5,848 nt of DNA from an uncultured Porphyromonadaceae bacterium (lineage in GTDB: Bacteria; Bacteroidota; Bacteroidia; Bacteroidales; Muribaculaceae), in the NCBI GenBank assembly GCA_947175455.1, contig CAMWMW010000130.1:1-5848 (forward strand), in the 5' to 3' direction. Shown piece after piece: positions 1 to 5,369 of this stretch. Each line of letters starts with the position of its first letter. The first letter of the stretch is position 1. Both the position numbers and the translations under genes were made by a program. The notes under the pieces were generated by a model. That model ran no database searches and had not been told where the DNA came from. It was given only the letters and a program-made list of their open reading frames with translations.

Positions 1-971
1 GCAGTGTCTCCTTCCTCGATAGCCGTGATCTGGCGGTATGGATAACGCAGAAAACCATCGGTTCTGTCAACCCTTGAACCGGTCAGCACGTTTCCGGATA
101 TTGTTCTGACCTTTCCCATGTCGGAGGAAATCTCCCCGTCAAGCAGTGTGGAAAGTTTTGCTCCGATAGTTGTCCGGATCATGCGGGGATTTTTCATGCA
201 TGGACCTGTCAGAGCAACGACAGTGTCGTAACAGATGTGACCGGTCTCGACAAATTCTCCTATGCGGGCGGCAGTCACGGCATCGAGTGTCCAGACTGTC
301 TCGCCTTTGTTCACCGGTTTTATCGCCGCGATCTGTGTTCCTGTGTTTCCTGCCGGATGCGGCCCTTTGAATTCAAACACCTCGGCGGCGTGGGAAGTTA
401 TCCCGGATCCCGCAGGTACTGAGAGGTACACTTTCCCTTCAGTCAGTGTCGCGAGAGCCTTGAGTCCGCTTTCGAGATATTTGTCGTTTATATTGAGTCT
501 CATGTCCGGAGCAAGAGGTGCGGTGTCGAAAGCTGTGACGAATATATCGCGGGGAACCGCGTCGCAGTCCGGCACAATATCGTAGGGGCGCTGGCGCATG
601 AGTGCGAAGAGTCCGGACTTGCGCAATCCTGAAAGGAGAGTGCCGTCTGACTGGATTTCTGCCTGAGTCTGTTCGCCTTCGCGTTTCACTGACACAAATT
701 CGATTTTTCTCCGTTCGCCACGGTGAATGTCAGACACTATGCCGCTCACCGGAGAGGTGAGGGTGATGTCTCCGCATTCCTTGGCGTAAAGCAGAGGGGA
801 GCCGCACTTTACCATGTCGCCGGGTTTTACGGCAACTTTCCATGTGTATCCGGGATAATCGTCGGGAGTGATGGCAAAGACCTCGGTACGTGAGTCTTCA
901 GTTGTCTCATCCGTTGCACTTCCCTGCAAAGGAATATCAAGACCTTTTTTGATAGTAATCAGATTTGCCAT
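1..971 (-). CDS. nqrA: Na+-translocating NADH:quinone reductase subunit A (NqrA), N-terminal 323 codons, partial
   Basis: NqrA is the peripheral, cytoplasmic subunit of the six-subunit Na+-NQR complex (NqrA-F), which passes electrons from NADH to quinone and pumps Na+ out across the inner membrane. The frame is open from the start to the window edge. It gives 323 of the roughly 450 residues usual for the family, so the C-terminal third and any nqrB-F lie outside. Family marks are the start MANLITIKKGLDIPLQG, a biotinyl-like segment at about 47-76 (VAVKPGDMVKCGSPLLYAKE, then a SPVSG turn), the signature GPHPAGNTGTQI at 203-214, and TGPCM at 253-257. I chose the ATG at 971 because family members begin with this short M-x-x-I-x-I-K-K-G-L-D lead. 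In-frame ATGs at 980, 1007 and 1019 would add 3, 12 or 16 unrelated residues, and the last two lie almost at the predicted transcript start. The ATG at 980 remains a fair alternative. The gene has its own promoter and begins a new unit after the TPR gene terminator. The family call is very secure. Confidence 0.96.
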   Translation of the reverse strand, partial: MANLITIKKGLDIPLQGSATDETTEDSRTEVFAITPDDYPGYTWKVAVKPGDMVKCGSPLLYAKECGDITLTSPVSGIVSDIHRGERRKIEFVSVKREGEQTQAEIQSDGTLLSGLRKSGLFALMRQRPYDIVPDCDAVPRDIFVTAFDTAPLAPDMRLNINDKYLESGLKALATLTEGKVYLSVPAGSGITSHAAEVFEFKGPHPAGNTGTQIAAIKPVNKGETVWTLDAVTAARIGEFVETGHICYDTVVALTGPCMKNPRMIRTTIGAKLSTLLDGEISSDMGKVRTISGNVLTGSRVDRTDGFLRYPYRQITAIEEGDT

Positions 972-1027
972 AGTTGTCATTAATCTTGTGAATGAGGAGG
1001 AGGGCATCCTTGCGGTCATACCTGCTG

Positions 1028-1058
1028 CAAAAATACAAAAAATGCAAAAGATATCAAA
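1028..1058 (-). promoter_or_regulatory. Bacteroidetes-type promoter for nqrA
   Basis: Read on the minus strand, a TTTG (-33 element, 1058-1055) is followed after exactly 19 nt by TATTTTTG (-7 element, 1035-1028), a full match to the Bacteroidetes housekeeping consensus TTTG-N19-21-TAnnTTTG. Transcription would begin near 1020-1025 and leave a leader of about 50 nt before the ATG at 971. The -33 element sits inside the T-tract of the upstream terminator. The surroundings are T-rich, so a chance match is possible, but the position is right for the gene. Confidence 0.7.
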
Positions 1059-1095
1059 AAAAAGCTTCCATTCATTTCAGAATGGAAGCTTTTTT
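1056..1095 (-). terminator. Intrinsic terminator after the TPR gene
   Basis: AGCTTCCATTC (1063-1073) pairs perfectly with GAATGGAAGCT (1080-1090) around a 6-nt loop (1074-1079). Flanking A and T runs extend the stem to 16 bp (1058-1095). On the minus strand the hairpin is followed by a run of eight T (1063-1056), as expected of a Rho-independent terminator. It begins 33 nt past the TPR stop codon. The plus-strand reading also ends in six T, so the element may stop transcription both ways. Confidence 0.92.
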
Positions 1096-1127
1096 ATCCG
1101 CTTGTCCGATGCTGATCGGAAATACTT

Positions 1128-2762
1128 TTATTTAAGGCTGTCAACGTATTTGCGCACCGCTTCGTTGTCGGGATCAAGAGCAAGGAATTTGTTAAAGTAT
1201 TCCTTGGCTTTTGCCACATCGTCTTTTTTGATGTAGTAGTTGCCGAGATACATGTAGAGAGTCTTCGCATCGCGTGCATATCGTGAGGGATCCGGACTCT
1301 TTTCAAGAAGAGCAACCGCCTCCTCATATTTGGGCTGTGCGGCGAAAGCTGCCTCGTCCTCGTTGGCTGCTGTCTGTTTTGCCACATCACCCTGAAGCAT
1401 CTTCGGTTTGTAGTTGTCAGGGAGGATTGATGCCATTTTGTCGGCGTTGGCAAGAACTTCATCGAAGAATTCTTTCGCTTTTGCCGGGTTGTCTTTATTC
1501 TCTACGGCAGCATAGAAAGAGAATGTCGCCTGCTGGTTGTAATCGTTATAACCGGGTTCTTCGATTTTCTTCACGTAGTCGCGGAATGCTTCCGCAGCTT
1601 TTGTGATATTGTTCTGGTCAACATATTTCATAGCCAGATCCTTGCTGAATGCCGCGTTGTCGGGCATTTCCTTGATGCCTTCTTCAAGAACGGCAACAGC
1701 CTCGTCTGCGCGTTTGGCTTTGGAAAGCTCGTCTGCAATCAGAGTAAAGTCGATTGCCGCGAATTTGTTGGCGGCAGGATTTGCCTTGTGTGCAGTGTAG
1801 AGAGCCTCTGCCATGGGGAGAAGCCGGTCTTTCATTGATTCGAGCTGAGCGGCGTTCATGAACTGATAACGCTGTGCCGTGAAGTTTGCCGGATCCTGCT
1901 GCAGCAACTGTGTGGCATAATCGTAGCCTTTCTGATAGTCGCCTCCATAGAAAAGAAGGAAAGCGTAGCGGTTTTCATCCTGTTTGAAGTGGCTTGGGTT
2001 CTGAACGTATTTGCCATATTCGTTAGCTGCATTTTTGTAGTCTTTTGCATTATAATATGCGTTTGCAAGCTCACGCTGACCCAATGCTGAATTCGGGTTC
2101 ACCTCAAGAAGTTTCTTGAGCATGTCGATCGCATATGGGGGATTCACCATTGTGAAGAGGTTGGCGTATTTCACATATGCATATGATGCCTCCGGGTCAT
2201 AGCTTGTCGCCATTTCGTATTTGGCACCCGCATCACCCCAGTCTTTCTTCTCAGAGGCAAGGTCTCCTTCGAAGATATAATAGTCGGGGTTCTTCATATC
2301 CTGTTTGTATGCCTTTTCGACGCGTTTGGCAATCTGCTTCTGGTATGCTGTGGGATCAGCCATGTCGTATGCACGTGCTATGGCAATCTGCAGAGAGGGG
2401 TCTTTCTTTCCTTTGGATTCACCTTCTTTGAAGAATTGCTCTGCCTCTTTCTGGTTTCCGTTGAGAAGAGCGAGTGTGCCGGCTCCGATGTAGTTGTATC
2501 CATATTCGGGATTTGCCTGCATGCCCTGTTCGAAATATTTCTGAGCCTCGGAATTTTTCTTCTCGCGAAGCGCTATCATACCAAGGTAGTAGTCGCTCAC
2601 TGCCGTGTCAGTGCCTGAGTTGTTGAGACTGCGGAGCAAGAGCTCTTTCGCATTGTCGAACTGGTCAGCCTTGTAGTATTCGGCACCTTCGACATGTGTC
2701 TGCGCGTTTGCCGAAATCGCGAAACCGGCAAGGCAGAGTGTCATAATTCCTTTAAATTTCAT
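1128..2762 (-). CDS. Secreted tetratricopeptide repeat (TPR) protein, 544 aa
   Basis: This is a periplasmic or envelope TPR scaffold with no enzymatic domain that I can see. A Sec signal peptide covers about residues 1-20 (MKFKG, a hydrophobic core, then ANA before Q21), which fits signal peptidase I cleavage. There is no lipobox. The rest is helical repeats of about 34 residues. The clearest are at about 23-56, 57-86, 88-117, 160-190, 193-224, 228-256, 263-291, 349-370 and 503-533. They show the TPR pattern of a small residue at position 8, A at position 20 and P near position 32, as in the last repeat (YLGNYYIKK then AKAKEYFNKFLALDP). The middle (about 300-345) and a stretch near 440-475 are less regular. 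TPR arrays bind partner proteins; the partner here is unknown. The gene follows the PstS-like gene by 238 nt, has its own promoter about 130 nt upstream, and ends in a strong terminator, so it can be made as a single-gene transcript. I recall TPR genes of this kind beside exb-tonB loci in other Bacteroidales. The fold is certain, the function is not. Confidence 0.93.
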   Translation of the reverse strand: MKFKGIMTLCLAGFAISANAQTHVEGAEYYKADQFDNAKELLLRSLNNSGTDTAVSDYYLGMIALREKKNSEAQKYFEQGMQANPEYGYNYIGAGTLALLNGNQKEAEQFFKEGESKGKKDPSLQIAIARAYDMADPTAYQKQIAKRVEKAYKQDMKNPDYYIFEGDLASEKKDWGDAGAKYEMATSYDPEASYAYVKYANLFTMVNPPYAIDMLKKLLEVNPNSALGQRELANAYYNAKDYKNAANEYGKYVQNPSHFKQDENRYAFLLFYGGDYQKGYDYATQLLQQDPANFTAQRYQFMNAAQLESMKDRLLPMAEALYTAHKANPAANKFAAIDFTLIADELSKAKRADEAVAVLEEGIKEMPDNAAFSKDLAMKYVDQNNITKAAEAFRDYVKKIEEPGYNDYNQQATFSFYAAVENKDNPAKAKEFFDEVLANADKMASILPDNYKPKMLQGDVAKQTAANEDEAAFAAQPKYEEAVALLEKSPDPSRYARDAKTLYMYLGNYYIKKDDVAKAKEYFNKFLALDPDNEAVRKYVDSLK

Positions 2763-2864
2763 ATTCGATATGATTGTTTGATACTTGTTATGCTTTTTAT
2801 ACTTTGAAGAATTAGATCTTGTCTGAAATCATTTTTGTAAAATGAACCCGCCCGTCCCTTTTTG

Positions 2865-2890
2865 AGAGCGAATCAGGAGAAGAGCGAGTC
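2865..2890. repeat. Pair of 10-bp direct repeats in the leader of the TPR gene
   Basis: AGAGCGAATC (2865-2874) and AGAGCGAGTC (2881-2890) differ by one base and start 16 bp apart. They lie just downstream of the -7 element of the TPR gene promoter, at or just after the expected transcript start. That is a plausible place for an operator or a leader-RNA protein site. Two short copies could also be chance. Confidence 0.45.
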
Positions 2891-2922
2891 CAAAATTACT
2901 AAAAAAATGCTTTATTCACAAA
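2891..2922 (-). promoter_or_regulatory. Bacteroidetes-type promoter for the TPR gene
   Basis: On the minus strand TTTG (2922-2919) and TAATTTTG (2898-2891) are separated by exactly 20 nt, a full match to TTTG-N19-21-TAnnTTTG. The start point would be near 2885, giving a leader of about 120 nt before the ATG at 2762. This makes the TPR gene independent of the PstS-like gene, although read-through is possible because no strong terminator separates them. Confidence 0.75.
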
Positions 2923-2972
2923 TTATTCATAACCCGTGAGTATAATAATTGTTAAAATATGGCTTGCTTCAA

Positions 2973-2997
2973 GTCTTTGCCGTCTTTGTGGTCTTTG
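2973..2997. repeat. Three tandem 9-bp repeats beside the stop codon of the PstS-like gene
   Basis: The 7-mer GTCTTTG occurs at 2973, 2982 and 2991 at an exact 9-bp period, with two variable bases between copies (CAAAGAC in the minus-strand reading). The array begins 3 nt past the TAA stop of the PstS-like gene. It is not a hairpin and does not look like an intrinsic terminator. It could be a slipped-strand expansion, a protein site or chance. Confidence 0.7.
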
Positions 2998-3000
2998 TCT

Positions 3001-4005
3001 TTATTTCAGCTCAACTACACGAGGATTCATGTGATAGGGGAGTATGCCGGTCTTGGATATGATCTTCTGTCCGACAAATCCTGTGACAAAGGTGTAGAAA
3101 CTGTGGAGTACAGTCGAGTTGGATGCGGTAGAGATCATGTAGACCTTGCGAAACAGTGGATATTCGCCCGAGTTTATGTATACCTGATATGGTTTGTATC
3201 CGGTCGGGTCGAAATCGTTGGCTTCTGTAGGATTGCTTACGCGGACCACGTTCACCTCTGTAGTGAGATTTGTGGCGATGGTGTCGTTCTGGTTGGCATA
3301 GTCCTTGTTGCGCTGTTCCACCGGAACTTTCTTCGCAAGACTGAGGTCGTCTCCGAGCCAGCTGACCGATATTATGCCAAGGGCATCAGGGTCATTCTTC
3401 ACTACATCGAACACCTGCGCGTTGTCTTTTTGTGCGTATGCATGCGGATTGTCAGAAATCCTGACCCCTTCCGGAAGGAATTTCTCGCGCATATAGCTTA
3501 CCGTAGAGGAGCCTGCATTGTCAAACACAAGTTTTATAAATGTCGTGTCGTTTCCTGCAAGCTGACTCCAGCGTGTTATCTTGCCGTTGAGTATGTCTCC
3601 GATTTCTTTCATCGACAGCGAGGTGACGCGGTTTCCCTTGTTTGTTATAAGAGCCACGGCATCCACGGCGATGCAGTGTGTCTTTACAACTCTCTTGAAC
3701 TTGCTCTTGATATAATCCTTTTGTTCCTTGGTAAGTTCCTGAGTCACGATTATTGCCTGCGTTCCATCGGACATCATGGTGTCGATTGCATCCTGTTCAC
3801 TTACAAAGAAAGGGATGATGGATGATTCCGGATATGAAAATTCAAATACTTCAATTTCCTCGTTCAGTATGTTCCGGAATCCGTCATCGCAGAAAATCGT
3901 GGCACTCCCCTTGGCATATTCGCCGCGTTTCACTTTTGTGCATGACACAGCTCCCAGCACGATAAGTGCCGAGAGCATAATTTTGAATGTCGTATTCAAT
4001 TTCAT
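3001..4005 (-). CDS. PstS-like periplasmic-binding-fold lipoprotein, 334 aa
   Basis: This is a type II periplasmic-binding protein of the PstS-like (PBP-like) group, often annotated as a phosphate ABC transporter substrate-binding protein. Residues 1-21 form a lipoprotein signal ending in A-V-S before C22. The next residues (TKVKR) are basic, so the acidic surface-export signal of Bacteroidetes lipoproteins is absent and a periplasm-facing place is likely. Family motifs come in order: AVDAVALITNKGN (114-126), LSMKEIGDILNGKITRWSQL (130-149), NAGSSTVSYMREKFL (163-177), ALGIISVSWL (208-217), YPLFRKVYM (282-290) and GQKIISKTGILPY (312-324). The last is the usual C-terminal signature. Several phosphate contacts known from E. 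coli PstS seem to be replaced: aligned by eye, Asp56 falls at Q89 and Arg135 at D162. No permease or ATPase gene lies next to it. The gene begins 14 nt after the stop of the 71-aa gene, which implies one operon. The fold is secure; phosphate as the ligand is doubtful. Confidence 0.92.
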   Translation of the reverse strand: MKLNTTFKIMLSALIVLGAVSCTKVKRGEYAKGSATIFCDDGFRNILNEEIEVFEFSYPESSIIPFFVSEQDAIDTMMSDGTQAIIVTQELTKEQKDYIKSKFKRVVKTHCIAVDAVALITNKGNRVTSLSMKEIGDILNGKITRWSQLAGNDTTFIKLVFDNAGSSTVSYMREKFLPEGVRISDNPHAYAQKDNAQVFDVVKNDPDALGIISVSWLGDDLSLAKKVPVEQRNKDYANQNDTIATNLTTEVNVVRVSNPTEANDFDPTGYKPYQVYINSGEYPLFRKVYMISTASNSTVLHSFYTFVTGFVGQKIISKTGILPYHMNPRVVELK

Positions 4006-4019
4006 AAATGTGTGATTAT

Positions 4020-4235
4020 TCAGTTTATGCCTTTGTAAAGCCGGTATGCGCGGAATATTCCGTACACTATGAGCAAAGCCCCGATAATGCAGCTTACCGT
4101 ATAATTTATTATGTCAAAGACATTGAATATGAAGAGAAGTCCAACGCCTACGTAAACAAGCACCATTATAATGCCGAATGCCATACGTGCTCCCTTGGGG
4201 GCGACGGGGCGATCATCGTTATCATAACCTTTCAT
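4020..4235 (-). CDS. Small inner-membrane protein with two helices, 71 aa, unknown function
   Basis: I do not recognise a named family. A short polar N-terminus (MKGYDNDDRPVAPKGAR, 1-17) leads into two hydrophobic segments at about 18-40 and 44-63. A short turn (FDIINY) separates them, and a basic tail (RAYRLYKGIN) closes the protein. The charge pattern suggests a hairpin with both ends in the cytoplasm. It is a real gene rather than a chance frame because it has the make-up of a membrane protein, lies 14 nt before the PstS-like gene on the same strand, and fills a gap in a coding-dense locus. It is the first gene after the tonB terminator and probably opens a two-gene unit with the lipoprotein. 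It might anchor or assist that lipoprotein or the Exb-TonB motor, but that is inference from position only. Confidence 0.8.
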   Translation of the reverse strand: MKGYDNDDRPVAPKGARMAFGIIMVLVYVGVGLLFIFNVFDIINYTVSCIIGALLIVYGIFRAYRLYKGIN

Positions 4236-4265
4236 AACTATTTTGTTTTATATGTTCTTTAAATT

Positions 4266-4371
4266 TTTAACAAAATTTGGCGGGTATGGTTTAGAAACTG
4301 ATTGAATTAAACATGAATTATAGCCCGGACTTTGCATCGGGATGACGCTTATCAAAGCATTTAACAAAATT
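4266..4371. repeat. Two copies of a 12-bp direct repeat in the leader of the 71-aa gene
   Basis: TTTAACAAAATT occurs at 4266-4277 and again at 4360-4371, 94 bp apart (AATTTTGTTAAA on the minus strand). The copy at 4360-4371 overlaps the tentative -7 element; the other lies 31 bp before the start codon. The sequence is AT-rich, so chance is possible, but an exact 12-mer twice in a short leader would suit an operator or a duplicated promoter core. Confidence 0.55.
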
Positions 4372-4394
4372 AACAATTTAATTTAACATTTAAA
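4365..4394 (-). promoter_or_regulatory. Tentative promoter for the 71-aa and PstS-like genes
   Basis: On the minus strand TAATTTTG (4372-4365) fits the -7 consensus TAnnTTTG exactly. The -33 element is poor: TTTA (4394-4391) lies 18 nt upstream, while the nearest true TTTG (4406-4403) is 30 nt away. Transcription would begin near 4358 with a leader of about 120 nt. A promoter is needed somewhere here because of the strong tonB terminator upstream, but this exact site is uncertain and may need an activator. Confidence 0.35.
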
Positions 4395-4403
4395 AGAAAG
4401 TAC

Positions 4404-4440
4404 AAAAAAATAAGGGAGCGACTGTAAAATCGCTCCCTTA
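4404..4440 (-). terminator. Intrinsic terminator after tonB
   Basis: TAAGGGAGCGA (4411-4421) pairs perfectly with TCGCTCCCTTA (4430-4440) around an 8-nt loop (4422-4429). In the minus-strand transcript the hairpin is followed by seven T (4410-4404). It starts 18 nt past the tonB stop and should end the exb-tonB operon. Confidence 0.95.
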
Positions 4441-4458
4441 TATAAGGATTGTATGAAA

Positions 4459-5331
4459 TTACTGATTCTGCAAGCGGAACACAACCGGGAGGTTGAAGTA
4501 GCTTCGAACGGCAACACCATTGTTTTTACCGGGCTGCCATTTGGGCATCTTCTTCACAACTCGGATTGCCTCGCGGTCAAGATCGCGGTCAACGCCCTTG
4601 AGGATTTCCGCATGACCGATTGAGCCGTCTTTCTCAACAACGAATTTCACGATCACACGTCCCTGGATATCGTTCTGCTGTGCAGACTCCGGATAGCGCA
4701 CGTTATTGCTGAGCCATTTCATCATAGCCGCCTGTCCGCCGGGGAACTCTGCCTGCTGCTCAACCGCTACGAAGATTTCCTCCTCTTTCGGTTTGACTTC
4801 AGGCTCCGGTTCTTTAACGATAACCTGCTCCTGAACCGCCTTGAATTTGTCGGCGTCATCGCTACCCTCCTGAGTCACGACACCACGGGCGGTGTTGTCC
4901 TCTTTCTGGGTGTCCATGTCCATCACCTCGTTCTTAACCTTGTCGGCATCTACGATGGCGATCTGAGTGACTTGGACTGTGGCGAGCACCTCTTCAGGCA
5001 CTTCTATTTCGGGCTGTTCAAATTTCTGTTCTTCGATTTCAGGCTCGGGCTCCGGTTCGTCATTCTGTTCGGCGAGCTGGGCTGCCATCATCTTCTCACG
5101 CTGCTCCTGCAGAGCGATTGCCTGCTGTTCGGCACGATAATCCGACCATCTGCTGAGCGCGATTATAAGGATGAAGATCACAACCAGACCGATCAAGGTG
5201 AAAACCGCAGCCAGATTGTGGCGTTTGTCACTCTCTTTGCGAAGCTGATAAGCGCCAAATTCCTTGTTCTTATCGGCAAATACGAGATTACGCCAGTCTT
5301 GTGAGGTTAGATCTACATTTCTATTAGCCAT
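4459..5331 (-). CDS. tonB: Energy transducer TonB, Bacteroidetes type, 290 aa
   Basis: TonB links the inner-membrane ExbB-ExbD motor to outer-membrane TonB-dependent receptors and transmits proton-motive force to drive uptake. Residues 1-39 form a cytoplasmic lead carrying FADKNKEFGAYQLRK (18-32), a motif I associate with Bacteroidetes TonB; E. coli TonB has a much shorter lead. One membrane helix follows at about 40-60, then a Gln/Glu-rich segment likely to be helical (62-90). A long acidic Pro/Glu linker (about 91-185) comes next, with EPEPEPEIEE at 92-101 and a second EPEPEVKPKEEE block at 174-185. The C-terminal TonB domain (about 190-290) has the conserved FPGG (196-199), VRYPESAQ (211-218), GRVIVKFVVEKDGSI (224-238) and W265-Q-P-G. 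The start at 5331 gives the full N-terminal motif; it lies 38 nt after the exbD stop, so the two genes are co-transcribed. The length is normal for the phylum, with no breaks. The product call is secure; which receptors it serves cannot be told here. Confidence 0.97.
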   Translation of the reverse strand: MANRNVDLTSQDWRNLVFADKNKEFGAYQLRKESDKRHNLAAVFTLIGLVVIFILIIALSRWSDYRAEQQAIALQEQREKMMAAQLAEQNDEPEPEPEIEEQKFEQPEIEVPEEVLATVQVTQIAIVDADKVKNEVMDMDTQKEDNTARGVVTQEGSDDADKFKAVQEQVIVKEPEPEVKPKEEEIFVAVEQQAEFPGGQAAMMKWLSNNVRYPESAQQNDIQGRVIVKFVVEKDGSIGHAEILKGVDRDLDREAIRVVKKMPKWQPGKNNGVAVRSYFNLPVVFRLQNQ

Positions 5332-5369
5332 TTTTTCTTTCTGCTTTAAGTATTAATAAATCTAACTCA

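Noticed and set aside
868..1236. Plus-strand 122-codon frame across the nqrA start, its promoter and the terminator
   Set aside because: It is antisense to the NqrA N-terminus and passes through both the terminator stem and the nqrA promoter. No family resemblance was seen.
1094..1606. Several 110-122 codon frames on both strands within or across the TPR gene and its terminator
   Set aside because: They are out-of-frame or antisense to the TPR repeats, have low-complexity Arg/Ser/Leu-rich products, and some run through the terminator hairpin.
2921..2950. Possible terminator or operator formed by AATTATT (2921-2927) and AATAATT (2944-2950)
   Set aside because: The stem is only 7 A/T pairs with a 16-nt loop and no T-run. 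It is too weak for a terminator and likely by chance in AT-rich sequence.
2965..2975. Short CTTG/CAAG hairpin just after the PstS-like gene as its terminator
   Set aside because: A 4-bp stem with no adjoining T-run is not credible as an intrinsic terminator.
2959..3825. A 288-codon plus-strand open frame over the PstS-like gene
   Set aside because: It lies almost wholly antisense to a well-supported gene with clear family motifs. Its protein is rich in Cys, Val and His without domain pattern, and it has no promoter or neighbours on that strand. It is a shadow frame.
4315..4322. TATAATTC on the minus strand as a sigma-70-like -10 box
   Set aside because: Bacteroidetes housekeeping promoters use TAnnTTTG instead, and no suitable upstream element lies at the proper distance.
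4972..5304. Plus-strand 110-codon frame rich in Phe and Leu antisense to tonB
   Set aside because: Its Phe/Leu richness is the mirror of the Glu/Gln/Lys-rich TonB sequence on the other strand, not a true membrane protein.
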